Both the position numbers and the translations under genes were made by a program. Of a DNA stretch of 11,613 nt, positions 1 through 6,191 are shown in pieces (position 1 is the stretch's first letter; each line of letters opens with the position of its first letter). The DNA is from Clostridiales bacterium (lineage in GTDB: Bacteria > Bacillota > Clostridia > Saccharofermentanales > Saccharofermentanaceae), in contig JAFGGR010000037.1 of the NCBI GenBank assembly GCA_016930475.1, forward strand, positions 1 through 11,613, in the 5' to 3' direction. The notes below the pieces were generated by a model that ran no database searches, was not told the DNA's origin, and saw nothing but the letters and a program-made list of their open reading frames with translations.

Positions 1-304
1 GCTTCCGGTCGCGTTGATGACCGACCATCCTTGCGTTCCTCAGCAGTACCTGCTGTTGTCCGCGTCGCTTGCGGTCCGAGGCGGGCTTGACGAGCAAGCG
101 GCGCTGGAGGCGATCACGATCCGACCGGCCGAGATCCTGGGGATCGATGATCAATACGGCAGTCTGACCGAAGGGAAAGCCGCGGATTTTTGCCTGTTCG
201 ACCGGGATCCTCTGGATTGCCGGGGCCGGGTGCGGTTGTTTGTCGGAGGCGGTGTGATCCGTTACGACGACGGGCTTGGCTCGTCCGAGGCATCGACGAA
301 CTGA
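1..304 (+). CDS. Amidohydrolase family protein, C-terminal end (5' truncated by window)
   Basis: Only about the last 100 residues are present; the reading frame is open from base 2 and ends at TGA 302-304. The visible part matches the C-terminus of imidazolonepropionase-related amidohydrolases, metal-dependent hydrolases of C-N bonds. It has a TDHP motif (Asp codon 23-25), which fits the conserved beta-8 metal/catalytic aspartate. Next come a helix ending in the family signature ITIRPAEILGIDDQYGSL, then EGKAADFCLFDRDPLD, the strand that returns to the small beta-sandwich domain, and a short glycine-rich end. The N-terminal HxH metal site lies outside the window, so substrate and completeness cannot be judged. 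The downstream tsaE start is one base after this stop, so the two are probably co-transcribed. Family confidence is good; the specific function is unknown. Confidence 0.85.
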   Translation, partial: LPVALMTDHPCVPQQYLLLSASLAVRGGLDEQAALEAITIRPAEILGIDDQYGSLTEGKAADFCLFDRDPLDCRGRVRLFVGGGVIRYDDGLGSSEASTN

Positions 305-305
305 T

Positions 306-821
306 ATGACAAAGCGAACGGATGACCACTCCATATGCCTGATATCTGAGTCCGCGGAAGCGACCGAGCGCGTCGGAAGTCTCTTGGGATCCTTGCTGTG
401 CCCCGGCGACATCGTCGTCCTGGACGGCGATCTCGGTGCGGGCAAGACTGTTCTGACACGCGGGATGGCAAGGGGACTGGGGTTGACCGAGGATGTGGCC
501 AGTCCGACCTATACGCTGGTTTTCGAGCATTTAGCCGAAGACTCGGCGGCGACCGACCTCTTCCATTTTGATGTGTATCGGTTAAATGACGCGGACGAAT
601 TTTTGATGTCCGGACTGGATGAGTACTTTGACCGGGGCGGCGTTTGCGTGATCGAGTGGGGTCGGAAGATCTTCGATGCTCTTCCCGCCTCTGTTATATA
701 CGTGGAACTGTCCGGAGTGGGGCCGGAGCGCGAAGTATGCTTGCGTTTCCCCGAGGGGGACGAAGAGCGATGCGCGAGACTGCGGGAATTACTTTCTCAT
801 TCCGAAGGGATTCGGGTATAA
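306..821 (+). CDS. tsaE: tRNA t6A biosynthesis ATPase TsaE
   Basis: TsaE is the small cytosolic P-loop ATPase that works with TsaB and TsaD to transfer the threonylcarbamoyl group onto A37 of tRNAs reading ANN codons. The 171-residue product shows the family motifs in order: Walker A GDLGAGKT (41-48), the SPTY switch-like motif (66-69), HFDVYR (87-92) and VIEWG (115-119). Length is close to the usual 150-160 residues. I chose ATG 306, one base after the upstream stop, because an in-frame TTG at 276 would only add ten arginine-rich residues overlapping the upstream gene. The stop TAA 819-821 shares its last A with an ATG that opens a nine-codon frame leading into tsaB. Next to tsaB, the assignment is secure. 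Confidence 0.96.
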   Translation: MTKRTDDHSICLISESAEATERVGSLLGSLLCPGDIVVLDGDLGAGKTVLTRGMARGLGLTEDVASPTYTLVFEHLAEDSAATDLFHFDVYRLNDADEFLMSGLDEYFDRGGVCVIEWGRKIFDALPASVIYVELSGVGPEREVCLRFPEGDEERCARLRELLSHSEGIRV

Positions 822-822
822 T
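794..822 (+). promoter_or_regulatory. Candidate sigma-A promoter inside the 3' end of tsaE
   Basis: A perfect TATAAT lies at 817-822. Seventeen bases upstream is TTCTCA (794-799), which matches TTGACA at four of six positions. Transcription would begin near 829 and could serve tsaB and rimI independently of tsaE. Part of the -10 box encodes the last TsaE codons and stop, so it may be chance, but such an exact hexamer with 17-bp spacing is uncommon in this GC-rich coding DNA. This is inference from sequence only. Confidence 0.35.
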
Positions 823-850
823 GACCGTGTTTGAAGCGATGAATTTTTGA
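821..850 (+). other. Nine-codon open frame linking tsaE to tsaB (possible coupling leader)
   Basis: ATG 821 overlaps the tsaE stop (TAATG) and encodes MTVFEAMNF before TGA 848-850. That TGA overlaps the TTG at 847-849, which is in frame with tsaB (TTGA). The arrangement would let ribosomes finishing tsaE pass through a mini-frame and restart at tsaB. It could equally be a chance frame. A GAAGGGA purine stretch at 803-809 could act as a weak ribosome-binding site. Confidence 0.25.
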
Positions 851-1650
851 GAAAACGGGATCGGGTGAATCGATTGGGCGAGGGAACGGTACAAGAGAAC
901 AAGACGGGTAGCGGCGCGGAGAATGATCTGCGCGTTTTGGCTTGCGATACGTCAAGCGCGGCTTGCTCATGCTGTTATCAGCAAGACGGGACAACGGTCG
1001 CGATGTCCTTTTTGTCCGTCGGACTCAAGCATTCGCAGACGTTTATGCCGATGGTACATGACTTGATCAAAAAGGCGTCCGCGAGATACGAGGATCTGGA
1101 TCTTATCGCGTGCACGGTCGGACCGGGTTCGTTTACCGGGATCCGGATCGGGGTCGGTGCGGTGCAGGCGATGGCCTTTGCCGCCGAAAAGCCCGCGGTT
1201 CCGGTCTCTTCGTTGAAGGCACTGGCGTTTCCGCTTTTCGATCGAGAGAATACGCTCGTGGTCTCGATGATCGACGCGAGAAACGCGCGGGTTTTTGCCG
1301 CGGCTTATTTTAACGGGGTCGAGGTGGTTCCCGAGGGAGCGCGTCCCGTGGAGGAAATGATCCGCATGTGTGACCTTTGGAGGGACGGGAACGCTCCGCA
1401 AGCCTCGATCGTGACCTGCGGAAACGCTTGTCGAATGTACGCGGACGACTCGAAAAGAGTCGACGTTACGCCCATGTTCGCTTTTCAAGAAATCGATCCG
1501 AGAGCCGTTGCCGCGATCGCCGCGGATGTGTTTCTTCGGGTCGACCCGGAGGAACGGAAACGGCAGTTCATTCCCGAAGCCTTGCTCCCGGTCTATCTGA
1601 CCCGAACGGCGGCGGAGAGAAACCTGAAGACTTGCGCTCCGAAGGATTGA
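847..1650 (+). CDS. tsaB: tRNA t6A biosynthesis protein TsaB
   Basis: TsaB is an ASKHA-fold, catalytically inactive paralogue of TsaD. It dimerises with TsaD and recruits TsaE for t6A synthesis in the cytosol. Family motifs, numbered from TTG 847, are LACDTSS (31-37), KHSQ (61-64), the strongly conserved VGPGSFTGIRIG (91-102) and DARNARVFAA (143-152). The 267-residue maximum length is a little above the usual 220-250. The start is uncertain. No in-frame ATG lies near the conserved N-terminus; candidates are TTG 847, GTG 865, TTG 874, or a CTG at 928 with GGAG six bases upstream. Homologues usually begin only a few residues before the LxxDTS strand, so up to 27 residues here may be extra or untranslated. 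tsaD is not adjacent. Identity is secure and the start is not. Confidence 0.93.
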   Translation: MRKRDRVNRLGEGTVQENKTGSGAENDLRVLACDTSSAACSCCYQQDGTTVAMSFLSVGLKHSQTFMPMVHDLIKKASARYEDLDLIACTVGPGSFTGIRIGVGAVQAMAFAAEKPAVPVSSLKALAFPLFDRENTLVVSMIDARNARVFAAAYFNGVEVVPEGARPVEEMIRMCDLWRDGNAPQASIVTCGNACRMYADDSKRVDVTPMFAFQEIDPRAVAAIAADVFLRVDPEERKRQFIPEALLPVYLTRTAAERNLKTCAPKD

Positions 1651-1668
1651 AATCCCGTGTCATAGTAT

Positions 1669-1673
1669 GGAGG
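1669..1673 (+). promoter_or_regulatory. Ribosome-binding site deciding the rimI start
   Basis: GGAGG sits eight bases before TTG 1682. The in-frame ATG at 1667 overlaps this element and has no purine-rich site at proper distance upstream. The TTG is therefore the better start. Confidence 0.75.
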
Positions 1674-1681
1674 CCAATCGA

Positions 1682-2149
1682 TTGATTCACGTTCGCACAT
1701 CCGAATCTTCGGATCTTTCCGGATTGATGCGCGTCGAGCACGAGAGTTTTTCGACGCCGTGGAGCGAGGAGTCTGTGCTTTCTTTTCTGGATGACGGGGA
1801 GCATCGGATCTGCTTTACGGCCGAAGATGAACGGGAGATCGTGATCGGTTATCTCGCGCTTCAATTCGTCGGAGACGAGGCGGAAATTTGCAATATTGCC
1901 GTGAAGCCGGCATTCCGAGGCCGCGGGATCGGCGGGCAACTGATCGACCGCGCCGTCGAGTTTTGCGCCGGGAGATCGATCGGTGTTTTGCACTTGGAAG
2001 TGCGGGTCCATAACGCGCCCGCCGTGAGTCTTTACGAAAAGAAAGGCTTTCGCCGGGTTGGACTGCGCCGGGGATACTACGAGGACAGCGGCGAGGACGC
2101 GTTGCTTTTCGCGAGACCGATTGACGACATTGAGGCTTCCCGGAAATAG
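1682..2149 (+). CDS. rimI: Ribosomal protein S18 alanine N-acetyltransferase-like GNAT protein RimI
   Basis: This is a GNAT-fold acetyl-CoA-dependent N-acetyltransferase. In characterised bacteria RimI acetylates the N-terminal alanine of ribosomal protein S18. From TTG 1682 the product is 155 residues, the usual size. Key features are the N-terminal SFSTPWS segment (PWS 26-28), the acetyl-CoA pyrophosphate loop RGRGIGG (79-85), a conserved LEVR strand (Glu106), Asn111, Tyr118 in SLYEKKGF, and GEDALLF near the end (137-143). The TTG start aligns well with the E. coli RimI N-terminus and has a GGAGG site; ATG 1667 would add five residues. The gene follows tsaB by 31 bases, the common tsaB-rimI pairing. 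The true substrate is inferred from the family. Confidence 0.9.
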   Translation: MIHVRTSESSDLSGLMRVEHESFSTPWSEESVLSFLDDGEHRICFTAEDEREIVIGYLALQFVGDEAEICNIAVKPAFRGRGIGGQLIDRAVEFCAGRSIGVLHLEVRVHNAPAVSLYEKKGFRRVGLRRGYYEDSGEDALLFARPIDDIEASRK

Positions 2150-2245
2150 GGGAAGATGAATGTGGCAGATGAACAAGAAATCCTTTGATCGGGTCGCGCT
2201 TTATGACCGAAATAGCCAAAAATAAATGGAGAGTCCCTGATTTTG

Positions 2246-2274
2246 TTGACATTAAGAATGCCTGTCCATATACT
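2246..2274 (+). promoter_or_regulatory. Strong sigma-A-type promoter for the Crh-like/uvrC operon
   Basis: A perfect -35 TTGACA (2246-2251) is followed by a 17-bp spacer and -10 TATACT (2269-2274, five of six). The surrounding region is noticeably AT-richer than the genes. Expected transcription starts near 2281 give a leader of about 45 bases that ends in an excellent ribosome-binding site. The leader shows no obvious attenuator; TTGCGCAA (2298-2305) is a short palindrome of unclear meaning. The preceding stretch 2150-2245 contains no convincing gene or terminator. Confidence 0.8.
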
Positions 2275-2313
2275 TTACATTATGAAGAACAGCATTTTTG
2301 CGCAAGTTTTCCG

Positions 2314-2318
2314 GGAGG
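2314..2318 (+). promoter_or_regulatory. Ribosome-binding site fixing the Crh-like gene start
   Basis: GGAGG within CCGGGAGGAA lies seven bases before ATG 2326. This excludes upstream in-frame starts that would lie inside or before the promoter and add non-homologous residues. Confidence 0.85.
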
Positions 2319-2325
2319 AATAGGA

Positions 2326-2586
2326 ATGGTTTCCAAAACAGTAATTTTCAAATGCGACGAAGCGCTTCAGATGAAGGCGGTCGCGGTTTTGATCCAGAAG
2401 GCGTCGACCTTCAGAAGCAGTATTTATCTAATGCGCAGTGGGCGTCGCGCGAACGCGAAGAGCCTTCTGGGAGTCATGTCTCTGGGAATCGAGAACGGCG
2501 CGGAAATCGAAGTGACGGCCGAGGGCGACGATCAGCAGGAAGCGCTGGACGCTCTTATTTATTATCTGGAGAATCCGAAGGCATAA
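2326..2586 (+). CDS. HPr-family protein with Gln15 and Ser46 (Crh-like)
   Basis: The 86-residue product aligns end to end with HPr, the small cytosolic phosphocarrier of the sugar phosphotransferase system, without gaps around the key sites. The active-site histidine at position 15 is glutamine: the usual LHARPA reads LQMKAV, with Arg17 as Lys and Pro18 as Ala. The regulatory serine is kept at position 46 in AKSLLGVMSL, the site phosphorylated by HPr kinase/phosphorylase. In Bacillus, Crh shows this combination (Gln15, Ser46) and acts as a CcpA co-regulator instead of a PTS carrier. I infer a regulatory, non-carrier role here. It has its own strong promoter and an ideal ribosome-binding site, and its stop overlaps the uvrC start (TAATG). 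The fold is near certain, the Crh-like function is likely, and orthology to Bacillus Crh is unproven. Confidence 0.88.
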   Translation: MVSKTVIFKCDEALQMKAVAVLIQKASTFRSSIYLMRSGRRANAKSLLGVMSLGIENGAEIEVTAEGDDQQEALDALIYYLENPKA

Positions 2587-4460
2587 TGAAATCCGAACGG
2601 ACGGAATTTGACGCACGTCTGGATACCATACCTGATCGCCCGGGAGTGTACCTGATGAAGGACGCCTCGGGCGCTGTTATATATGTCGGAAAAGCTAAAA
2701 ATCTCAAAAACCGTCTGAGAAGCTATTTTTCGAAAAACCCTTCGGGCAACGGCAAGGTCCTTGCGATGATCTCGCATATCGCGGACTTCGATTATGTCGT
2801 TGTGAACACCGAACTTGAGGCCCTGCTTCTCGAATCGAATTTCATCAAGCGTCACCAACCGCACTACAATATCTTGCTGCGCGACGACAAGGGGTTCCCC
2901 TATGTGTGCGTCACGATGAACGAGCAATATCCGCGGATTATTAAGTCTTTTCGGATCGGAAAAGACCGGGAACAGGGGGCGCGGTATTACGGGCCGTTCC
3001 TCGGCGGGGACCTTTATCACGCATTGCGCGGCATTCGGGACATATTCCCGACGAAAACCTGCCGGCGCGTCCTGCCGAGAGATATCGGAAAACAAAGACC
3101 CTGCCTCAATTATCACATCGGACAGTGCATCGGACCTTGCCGCGGTGACGTCTCCGCCGGGGAATATCGGGCGGTCATGGAGGATGTGTGCCGGTTTTTC
3201 GAGGGGCGTTATGACGGGATCAAGAAGGACCTTTCCGAAAAGATGCAACAGGCGTCCGACGAGATGAAGTTCGAGCGCGCGGCGATCTACAGGGACCGGC
3301 TGGCTGCGCTGACCCGGATCGTTGAAGCTCAGAACGTGTCGTTTCCGAACGAAAAGGATGTCGACGCGATCGGACTTTTCCGCGATGCGGGCGAGATCTG
3401 CATCCGAAAACTCGAGCTTCGCGGCGGGCTGGTCGTCGGATCTTCGACGTTTTTTGTCCCCGACGACGGCGAGGACGATGCCGCGGTTCTCTCCGCTTTT
3501 CTGATCCAGTATTACCCGGATGCGTCCACCGTCCCGCCGCTGGTTTTGCTCCCGGTCCTACCGGAGGACGCCGGGGTCGCCGAGGAGTACTTGACGAAAC
3601 AGGCCGGACGAAAGGTGGAGCTCCGTGTGCCGATGCGCGGCGACGGAGTACGCCTGCTGGAACTTTCCGTCGGCAACGCGCGCGAGAGCCTTCGCCGGAG
3701 GATCTTGCGTGTCGGGGAATCGGAGAGCGGGATCCGGGAGGCCTTGGAGCAATTGCGCGCCCGACTGAACATGAGCCGGATCCCCGGGCGGATCGAAGCC
3801 TTCGATATTTCCAATCTCGGTCAGGACGACCGGTGCGGCGCGATGGCAGTCTTCAAGGACGGCCGGCCGAACCGTACGGGCTATCGCTTCTTTAAGATCA
3901 AGGCCGGCGAGGGTCAGGACGACTACGGCTCGATGCGCGAGGTCCTGCGCCGGCGCTTTTCGCATACCGAAAATGATTTCGGCACTCTGCCGGATCTTAT
4001 CCTGATGGACGGCGGCAAAGCGCATGTCATGTTGGCCCGGGCCGTGCTCGCGGAATTCGGCCTGAGCGACCGTGTCGTCGTCGCGGGCATGGTCAAGGAT
4101 CGGAAACACAAGACCGCCGGGCTGGTCCTGCCGGACGGCACGACCGAGCTTTTCCCGGAGGCGGAGCAAATGACCGAGGAGCACCTCGTTCTTCTGCGCC
4201 TCCTTACGGCCGTTCAGAATGAAGTGCACCGACTCGCTTTTTCCTACCAACGCAAGCTGAGCAAGAAGAGAAACCTGTCGTTTGTGCTCGAGGACATCAA
4301 CGGGATCGGGCCGGCCAAGCGAAAAGCATTACTTCAGCATTTCGGCACCATCGGACGCATTCGCGCGGCTGACGAGCAGACGCTCGCTCAGGCGCCGAAA
4401 ATCACCGCCGAGAACGCGAATTCGATCTATCGGCATTTTCACCGCGGGGAGGAAAACTAG
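2586..4460 (+). CDS. uvrC: Excinuclease ABC subunit C (UvrC)
   Basis: UvrC is the dual nuclease of nucleotide excision repair, cutting 3' and 5' of a lesion in the UvrB-DNA complex. The 624-residue protein is full length. In order it has an N-terminal GIY-YIG nuclease (GVYLMK at 20-25, IYVGKAKNLKNRL at 32-44, Glu76/Glu78 region), and four cysteines, C159, C173, C181 and C185, matching the set reported to bind an iron-sulfur cluster. A UVR/UvrB-binding helix pair follows (about 213-247), then the RNase H-like 3' half with FDISN (Asp407), DDYGSM (Asp446), DGGK (Asp475) and KDRKHKT (His508). A helix-hairpin-helix DNA-binding end includes INGIGPAKRKALL (571-583). ATG 2586 overlaps the upstream TAA, which suggests translational coupling to the Crh-like gene. 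All catalytic positions look intact. Confidence 0.98.
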   Translation: MKSERTEFDARLDTIPDRPGVYLMKDASGAVIYVGKAKNLKNRLRSYFSKNPSGNGKVLAMISHIADFDYVVVNTELEALLLESNFIKRHQPHYNILLRDDKGFPYVCVTMNEQYPRIIKSFRIGKDREQGARYYGPFLGGDLYHALRGIRDIFPTKTCRRVLPRDIGKQRPCLNYHIGQCIGPCRGDVSAGEYRAVMEDVCRFFEGRYDGIKKDLSEKMQQASDEMKFERAAIYRDRLAALTRIVEAQNVSFPNEKDVDAIGLFRDAGEICIRKLELRGGLVVGSSTFFVPDDGEDDAAVLSAFLIQYYPDASTVPPLVLLPVLPEDAGVAEEYLTKQAGRKVELRVPMRGDGVRLLELSVGNARESLRRRILRVGESESGIREALEQLRARLNMSRIPGRIEAFDISNLGQDDRCGAMAVFKDGRPNRTGYRFFKIKAGEGQDDYGSMREVLRRRFSHTENDFGTLPDLILMDGGKAHVMLARAVLAEFGLSDRVVVAGMVKDRKHKTAGLVLPDGTTELFPEAEQMTEEHLVLLRLLTAVQNEVHRLAFSYQRKLSKKRNLSFVLEDINGIGPAKRKALLQHFGTIGRIRAADEQTLAQAPKITAENANSIYRHFHRGEEN

Positions 4461-5165
4461 ATGGCGATTTGGGCGATCTCGGATCTGCATTTGTCGTTGG
4501 GAAGCAATAAGCCTATGGACGTTTTCGGTTCCCAATGGGTCGATTCCGAACAGCGCATCCGGGATAACTGGCTCCGGTCCGTTGAGGAGAGCGACACCGT
4601 GCTCATTCCCGGCGATATTTCGTGGGCGATGACGCTCGAAGAAGCGCTTCCGGACCTGCTCTTCCTCGAAAAGCTCCCCGGCCGGAAGATCCTGAGCAAG
4701 GGAAACCACGACTACTGGTGGGGTACGAACGGCAAAGTCGAACGCTTCCTGGAAGATAATGGGATCCGGTCCATCAGTCTTCTCAAAAACAATGCCTTTC
4801 CGATCGGGTCGGACGTCGTCTGCGGCACCCGGGGCTGGGTCCTTCCGGAATATCCTGAATTCTCCGCGGCGGACCGCCTGATTTTCGAGCGGGAGGCCGG
4901 TCGACTCGAACGATCGCTTCAGGCGGGCACAGCGCTCTTACCGGAAGGAGGGCGATTGATCGTCGTTTTGCATTTCCCGCCGCTGCCGGGTATCGACGGC
5001 TCCTCGGCTTTTTCTCTATTGTGCGAGAAATACGGGGCATCCCTGTGCCTTTACGGACACCTGCACGGCAGAGGGCATGAAAAGGCGGTCGAAGGGGTCC
5101 TCAGGGGGGTCGATTACCGCCTGATATCCGGGGATTATATTGCCTTCAAACCCATACGGCTCTAA
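4461..5165 (+). CDS. Calcineurin-like metallophosphoesterase
   Basis: This 234-residue protein is a predicted cytosolic two-metal phosphoesterase; the substrate is unknown. The full set of metal ligands is visible: DLH (Asp8, His10), GDISWAM (Asp52), GNHDYWW (Asn82, His83), LHFPP (His171) and GHLHG (His200, His202). There is no signal peptide or membrane segment. ATG 4461 follows the uvrC stop with no gap, and GGAGG at 4448-4452, inside the uvrC end, gives eight-base spacing, so the two are probably translated from one message. The GDISWAM and GNHDYWWG segments fit a clostridial-type subgroup usually annotated only as metallophosphoesterase. Co-location with uvrC hints at, but does not show, a link to nucleic-acid metabolism. 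Confidence 0.93.
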   Translation: MAIWAISDLHLSLGSNKPMDVFGSQWVDSEQRIRDNWLRSVEESDTVLIPGDISWAMTLEEALPDLLFLEKLPGRKILSKGNHDYWWGTNGKVERFLEDNGIRSISLLKNNAFPIGSDVVCGTRGWVLPEYPEFSAADRLIFEREAGRLERSLQAGTALLPEGGRLIVVLHFPPLPGIDGSSAFSLLCEKYGASLCLYGHLHGRGHEKAVEGVLRGVDYRLISGDYIAFKPIRL

Positions 5166-5187
5166 GCCAAACAGGTCATTTGTACAG

Positions 5188-5216
5188 TTGCTTATTTTCG
5201 GGGCTTAATATATAAT
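5188..5216 (+). promoter_or_regulatory. Candidate sigma-A promoter for the yicC operon
   Basis: A perfect TATAAT (5211-5216) lies 17 bases after TTGCTT (5188-5193, the first three bases of the consensus). It sits in the only sizeable gap before yicC and in an AT-rich patch. Transcription would start near 5223, leaving a leader of about 60 bases. The -10 box is flanked by a GGGGC/GCCCC inverted repeat. Confidence 0.65.
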
Positions 5217-5228
5217 GACTGTCGCCCC
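5200..5228. repeat. Inverted repeat GGGGC/GCCCC around the yicC -10 box
   Basis: GGGGC at 5200-5204 and GCCCC at 5224-5228 are separated by 19 bases that contain TATAAT. It could be an operator half-site pair, or chance. No T-run follows, so it is not a terminator. Confidence 0.3.
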
Positions 5229-5285
5229 TCAAAAGAGCCGGTTTTATTGTGGCGGTGGGAATCCAGACGGACGGGAGATGTGAAT

Positions 5286-6173
5286 ATGGCCGAGAGCATG
5301 ACCGGATACGGCAGAGCGGAAGGTATCGCACAGTCGATACGCTTTCTTATCGAAATGAAGACCGTGAACAACCGGTTTTGCGATGTCCAGATTCGTATGC
5401 CCCGAGCACTGCTCGCGCTTGAGCCGCAGCTTAAAGACCGCATCTCGAGCCGTTTGCTTCGCGGAAAAGCGGATGTTTTTATTTCAACGGCCGCTTCGGA
5501 AACCGAAGGAACAACAGTCAAACTCAACCGGGATTTGGCGCGCGCTTATTCGGAAGCGCTTTCTGAGATCGCCGCAGTGACCGGACGGCCGGACGACGCG
5601 GGATCATCCGTGATATCGCGCATGCCCGAGGTCCTTGTAACAGAGACCGTCGAGAGTGACCCCGAAGCGTTGCGGGACGAACTGTTCTCTATTTTGGACG
5701 AAGCGCTCGACAGCATCGTGCGTATGCGCCGGACCGAGGGCGATAAGCTCGTGACGGATCTTCTCGGTAAAGCGGACGCACTCGAGGAAATGCTGACCGA
5801 CGTCGGCGATCGCGCAAAGAGTGTTCCGGCTGAGTACAGGGAGAAGCTTTTCGCGAGGATCGAAGAACTCATGGGCGACAATGCCGGGATCTATTTCGAT
5901 GAGGGACGCAAGGAGGCCGAAGTGGTCATGTTTGCGGACCGTTGTGCGATCGATGAGGAGATGACGCGCTTAAGAAGCCATATCGGGCAACTGAAGAGCA
6001 CGCTGACTTCCGACGGCAGTATCGGTAAACGACTTGATTTCATCCTTCAGGAGATGAACCGTGAGGTCAACACGATCGGTTCCAAGGCCAACGACCTCGC
6101 AATCACCCGTCGGGTCTTGGATATGAAGACGGAGCTTGAGAAAATTAGGGAACAGATCCAGAATCTGGTTTAA
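5286..6173 (+). CDS. yicC: YicC/YloC family endoribonuclease
   Basis: YicC family proteins are cytosolic endoribonucleases, known as YicC in E. coli and YloC in Bacillus, implicated in RNA turnover. The 295-residue product is the normal length. It carries the N-terminal signature SMTGYGR (4-10), VNNRF (27-31), MRRTEGDKL (147-155), and the C-terminal signature block ADRCAIDEEMTRLRSHI (217-233) followed by GKRLDFILQEMNREVNTIG (247-265) and SKAND, typical of the conserved C-terminal domain. ATG 5286 is preferred to an in-frame TTG at 5247 because GGGAG (5273-5277) is eight bases upstream and homologues begin at this methionine. It is first in a run with remA, gmk and rpoZ, the same order as around yloC in Bacillus. 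Confidence 0.95.
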   Translation: MAESMTGYGRAEGIAQSIRFLIEMKTVNNRFCDVQIRMPRALLALEPQLKDRISSRLLRGKADVFISTAASETEGTTVKLNRDLARAYSEALSEIAAVTGRPDDAGSSVISRMPEVLVTETVESDPEALRDELFSILDEALDSIVRMRRTEGDKLVTDLLGKADALEEMLTDVGDRAKSVPAEYREKLFARIEELMGDNAGIYFDEGRKEAEVVMFADRCAIDEEMTRLRSHIGQLKSTLTSDGSIGKRLDFILQEMNREVNTIGSKANDLAITRRVLDMKTELEKIREQIQNLV

Positions 6174-6181
6174 CGCGTTAC

Positions 6182-6186
6182 GGAGG
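6182..6186 (+). promoter_or_regulatory. Ribosome-binding site deciding the GTG start of remA
   Basis: GGAGG is five bases before GTG 6192. An ATG at 6190 overlaps it in another frame and leads nowhere, so GTG is the start. Confidence 0.75.
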
Positions 6187-6191
6187 TCAAT

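Noticed and set aside
276..305. Upstream TTG start for tsaE
   Set aside because: It adds ten arginine-rich residues inside the preceding gene; ATG 306 fits the family length better.
2189..2210. Small stem TCGGGTC/GACCGA as a terminator for the tsaE-tsaB-rimI block
   Set aside because: The stem is six pairs with a bulge and is not followed by a T-run.
2160..2225. 21-codon open frame after rimI with a GGGGA purine stretch upstream
   Set aside because: It resembles no known peptide, ends before the promoter, and is short enough to occur by chance.
2298..2585. Longer uvrC with about 96 extra N-terminal residues
   Set aside because: The extension reads the Crh-like gene in another frame and is not UvrC-like; ATG 2586 starts exactly where the GIY-YIG domain requires.
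691..2683. Shared decamer CTGTTATATA at 691-700 and 2674-2683
   Set aside because: Both copies lie inside genes and encode the same Val-Ile-Tyr strand in tsaE and uvrC, so it is coding coincidence and not a dispersed site.
5247..5285. Upstream TTG start for yicC
   Set aside because: ATG 5286 has GGGAG at eight bases and matches the conserved N-terminus.
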